A stretch of DNA of 64,000 bases from Pedobacter yonginensis (GTDB taxonomy: Bacteria; Bacteroidota; Bacteroidia; Sphingobacteriales; Sphingobacteriaceae). The translations under genes and the position numbers were made by a program. A model generated the notes under the pieces. That model saw only the letters and a list, made by a program, of their open reading frames with translations, made no database searches and was not told where the DNA came from. The stretch lies in the NCBI RefSeq assembly GCF_003173595.1, contig NZ_QGNZ01000001.1, forward strand, positions 496,001 to 560,000, written 5' to 3'. Shown here in pieces: positions 61,259 through 64,000 of this stretch (within the stretch, counting starts at the first letter, position 1; each line of letters starts with the position of its first letter).

Positions 61259-64000
61259 CTATTTTACAACCTGTACCCACATTCCTCCAGTAGTAGCTGA
61301 AATATTATTGTTGTACATCGCTTCGCATTGTACCGCCGATAGATAGTATCTACCTAAATATGAAGCATTTAGTAAAACCTTGTACACAACACTTTCATTT
61401 TCTTTGATGTTAAAATAAGTGAATACTCGATCATCCCTTATATCCTGATAAGTAAAAGGGGATGCGGCCAAGATGCTCTGGTTATCGTTCACACGGGTAT
61501 TGATGATTTCCCATCCTGAAGGGAAAATTTGTGTTAAAGCCATTTGTTCGTAATAGCCCATTTTTCCCGGATTTTTAATCGTTACTTCCGCATAAAAATC
61601 TGTTCCTTGCTTTAGTGTTGCTGGATTTAAAGGTGTTCCATTTAATCTTTTGTAAGCCACACTCATGCCCAGAACATCTGGTTTGTTCGGCAAGAAATTA
61701 TTCTGACCTGCAACCGGTTGGCCTTGCAATACCAAACGAACAAAAAGTACATTGTTGCCATTATTGGTTACCGCACTGGTATTGCCTTTAAAATTAATGG
61801 CTGTGCTATTGAAATATTGATTAGAACTAACTGTTGCCGATTTACCATCCAATACATACTGATACTGCAATTTATTTGAGGCTTGATTAGTACCGCAGAA
61901 CTTCGCAATTGCCAACAAGCTATAGGCCGTTGTTTGGGTGCTGTACCAAGTATTTTCTCCTAATTTTGATGCAAGAGGCTGCAATAATGATGCTGCTCTT
62001 GCTTTCTGCCCCAATAAAGTCAAGGTTTCTAAAATCATAGCCTGATCTCTCACATCCGAACCATAAGTGCCCCCAAGTTGATTGTATGGTTGAATATTAA
62101 TATCCAAACCCTTAACCATACTTTGGGCAAGATCATTCTGACCAGCAAGTTTATAAGCTGCTGCCAAACGCCATTTTGCAGAAACGGATAAGTATTGGAA
62201 TGCCCTTAATCTGTTCATTGCTGCCATTTCAGGTTTTTTAGCAAGGGCTAAAACATACAGGCGGTAGGCTTGAGATAAATCTCCTCCGTAAAAATTATTG
62301 CTATTTGGCGCCCAGTTTGTTGCCTTTGTTTTTTCAAAGCGTAATAATTCATCCATTAATCCCACGGGTAGGGTATAACCCGAATTTTGGGCCTCCACTA
62401 AAAAATGGCCCCCATAATTGCTTCCCCATTCATCCGAACTGCCTTCTCCCGGCCAATAAGATAAGCCCCCATCTGGCGCTTGGAATCCTTTTATTCGATT
62501 GATTCCTGCTTTGATGTTTCGCTCTGCGCTTGTCTTTTGCTGTTCAGTTAAGGCGCTTAATCTATCCAAATACAATTGAGGGAAAATTGCTGAGGTGGTT
62601 TGCTCAATACACCCATGCGGATATTGAATTAAATAACCTAATCTTTTACTTAGGTTTATTGCCGGAATTGAAGAGACTTCTAGCGTACCTGAATTGGTTC
62701 CTGCCATGCCTATTGGCGAATAATTAATGGCCCATTTTTGGTGTGGCTGTACGCTTGCTGAAACCACATTTGTAACGTATGGGTTTGGGTTTCTAATGTC
62801 CATTTCCACATCATATTCGGTTTTCTCTGAACCACTTTGTGCAATTACCTTCACTTTGGCTATGCCTACACTATTTGGGGCTTTTACTTCAAAGTAAGCC
62901 ATTTGCTCACCGGTTTGTTTGTAGTGAAGTTGTTGTTTATTGTTACCCTGAACAATTAAATTGCTTGCCTGTAACTGAACTGAAACATTTTTCAAATTAC
63001 TTTCTGTAGCAAAAACTGTGACAGGTAGGGTAAAGCTTTCGCCTGGTCCAATTACTCGGGGTAGGGTGGCCAACACCATTAAGGGTTTTTTCACTTGAAC
63101 GGATTTCTCAGCGAAACCATAGGCGGCATCTTGTCCGCCAATAACCATTGCCCGCACTGCGCCAATGTATTGTGGAAGTTTAAATTTGTGTGTTTTACTT
63201 TCTCCCTTGCCAATGGCGAATGGCCCCATAAATTTAACTACCGCTTTGAATCTGTTCGCTTTTGCTGGATTTAAATTTTTGTTAATGCTTCCATCGCCAC
63301 CAATGCTTAAAATACGTTCTAAATTTCCGCCCCAAGCTCCGATAACATAATCAAATAGATCCCAGGTTTTAACGCCTAAACCTTCTCTGGCATAAAAAGC
63401 ACCGTGTGGATCTGGCGTTTTAAATCTTGTTAAGTCCAGCAAACCTTCATCTACCAAAGCAATGGTGTAAGTCATGGCCTTGCCGTTTTGCTCTGAAACC
63501 GTTATGGTATTTTCCGTTTCTGGCTTAATTTTATCGGCCATTTTTATGCTTGGTTTCAAAATAGTTTGTGGATCCTCTACTGAAATTGGTATGGCTCCAT
63601 ACATCCTAATAGGCAAATCATTAAGGGTTTGTGCATGCGGTTGCAATAGGGTGATGTTTGCAAACACATTCGGTGCCATGTTCTTCTCTGCCTTGAATTT
63701 GTATCGCGTTTGTCCGGCTTTGGTATCAATCCAGAAGGTTTTTAACACACGGCTTCCGTTTTCAATAGATATTAAAGCTCGTCCATTTTTACCTGTAGGG
63801 ATGGTTAAAGTTATGTCTTCGCCAACGGTAAATTTCTCTTTGTTTGCTGTGAAGGATAGCATAGAAGCTTCAGTTGGGTTGTTGCTTTGTTCTCGTTGTG
63901 CCCATCCAGGCCAATCTACATAGACAGATTTTCCGGTTACGTGTCCGCCGTTCAAATCCCTTACCAAGATTAAATAACGCCCCCATTCTGGTTCGTCAAT
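61259..64000 (-). CDS. Bacterial alpha-2-macroglobulin (partial; start beyond the window)
   Basis: The frame is open to the right edge (EWGRYLILVRDLNGGHVTGK upstream of the first in-frame TTG), so the gene continues past base 64000. The visible part, about 913 aa, contains several macroglobulin domains (DLPIRMYGAIPISVE, MVLATLPRVIGPGESFTLPV). The thioester motif is C-I-E-Q in YPHGCIEQTTS, matching the CxEQ of bacterial A2Ms. The TED alpha-helical domain follows (GGLSYWPGEGSSDEWGSNYGG). Such proteins are periplasmic protease traps that work beside PBP1C to protect the wall. Downstream pbpC supports this. Confidence 0.9.
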   Translation of the reverse strand: MDEPEWGRYLILVRDLNGGHVTGKSVYVDWPGWAQREQSNNPTEASMLSFTANKEKFTVGEDITLTIPTGKNGRALISIENGSRVLKTFWIDTKAGQTRYKFKAEKNMAPNVFANITLLQPHAQTLNDLPIRMYGAIPISVEDPQTILKPSIKMADKIKPETENTITVSEQNGKAMTYTIALVDEGLLDLTRFKTPDPHGAFYAREGLGVKTWDLFDYVIGAWGGNLERILSIGGDGSINKNLNPAKANRFKAVVKFMGPFAIGKGESKTHKFKLPQYIGAVRAMVIGGQDAAYGFAEKSVQVKKPLMVLATLPRVIGPGESFTLPVTVFATESNLKNVSVQLQASNLIVQGNNKQQLHYKQTGEQMAYFEVKAPNSVGIAKVKVIAQSGSEKTEYDVEMDIRNPNPYVTNVVSASVQPHQKWAINYSPIGMAGTNSGTLEVSSIPAINLSKRLGYLIQYPHGCIEQTTSAIFPQLYLDRLSALTEQQKTSAERNIKAGINRIKGFQAPDGGLSYWPGEGSSDEWGSNYGGHFLVEAQNSGYTLPVGLMDELLRFEKTKATNWAPNSNNFYGGDLSQAYRLYVLALAKKPEMAAMNRLRAFQYLSVSAKWRLAAAYKLAGQNDLAQSMVKGLDINIQPYNQLGGTYGSDVRDQAMILETLTLLGQKARAASLLQPLASKLGENTWYSTQTTAYSLLAIAKFCGTNQASNKLQYQYVLDGKSATVSSNQYFNSTAINFKGNTSAVTNNGNNVLFVRLVLQGQPVAGQNNFLPNKPDVLGMSVAYKRLNGTPLNPATLKQGTDFYAEVTIKNPGKMGYYEQMALTQIFPSGWEIINTRVNDNQSILAASPFTYQDIRDDRVFTYFNIKENESVVYKVLLNASYLGRYYLSAVQCEAMYNNNISATTGGMWVQVVK

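Overview
The window looks like a chromosomal stretch from a member of the Bacteroidota, most likely Sphingobacteriaceae (Pedobacter-like). Support comes from a type IX secretion C-terminal sorting domain, a type III (about 720 aa) glutamine synthetase, fused large PurL, a TonB-dependent receptor with a carboxypeptidase-like N-terminal domain, LigD with a DUF3606 partner, and TAnnTTTG-type -7 promoter elements close to many start codons. Genus is inference; no rRNA or other phylogenetic marker was compared.

Layout. 1-249 is the tail of a T9SS-exported protein, followed by a tandemly duplicated ~311 bp noncoding unit (299-919). 1079-13313 is housekeeping: purM, glnN, a TonB-like energy transducer, purL, a VOC protein, trmN6, a metallophosphoesterase-fbp pair and rnhA. 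A tRNA-His gene lies at 13489-13563 with a near-consensus promoter. Its 3' end plus its terminator form a 44 bp sequence repeated identically at 21483-21526, which bounds a ~7.9 kb island. A third, imperfect copy at 22850-22893 bounds a second, ~1.3 kb module.

The island has no visible integrase. Its left part carries decayed mobile-element genes (a frameshifted DUF932 gene and small neighbours). Its cargo is an unknown gene and a tightly packed four-gene operon on the minus strand: MBL-fold hydrolase, trypsin-like protease with a C-terminal extension, small middle protein, and SMC/Rad50-like ATPase with a CxxC hook. This matches the layout of ABC-three-component (ABC-3C) conflict systems and is the best candidate for an interesting system here. 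The second module carries two unrecognised, translationally overlapping genes behind a clear promoter.

23068-64000 returns to ordinary chromosome: a DUF4932 metallopeptidase-like protein; a Crp/Fnr regulator divergent from a PRISE-type reductase with a perfect FNR-like box between them; a secreted glycoside hydrolase and a sugar isomerase-like protein; stress-type small proteins; msrA; cysE-cysM; an AI-2E family permease; OmpA-like lipoprotein; AraC regulator; serine hydrolase; DUF3606-ligD; a TonB-dependent siderophore-type receptor; a DUF3095 protein with a PAS histidine kinase; galM beside a HAD phosphatase; a second Crp/Fnr regulator; PAP2 phosphatase; cold-shock protein; an orphan Vsr-like nuclease; lysoplasmalogenase; and an alpha-2-macroglobulin-pbpC pair that runs off the right edge.
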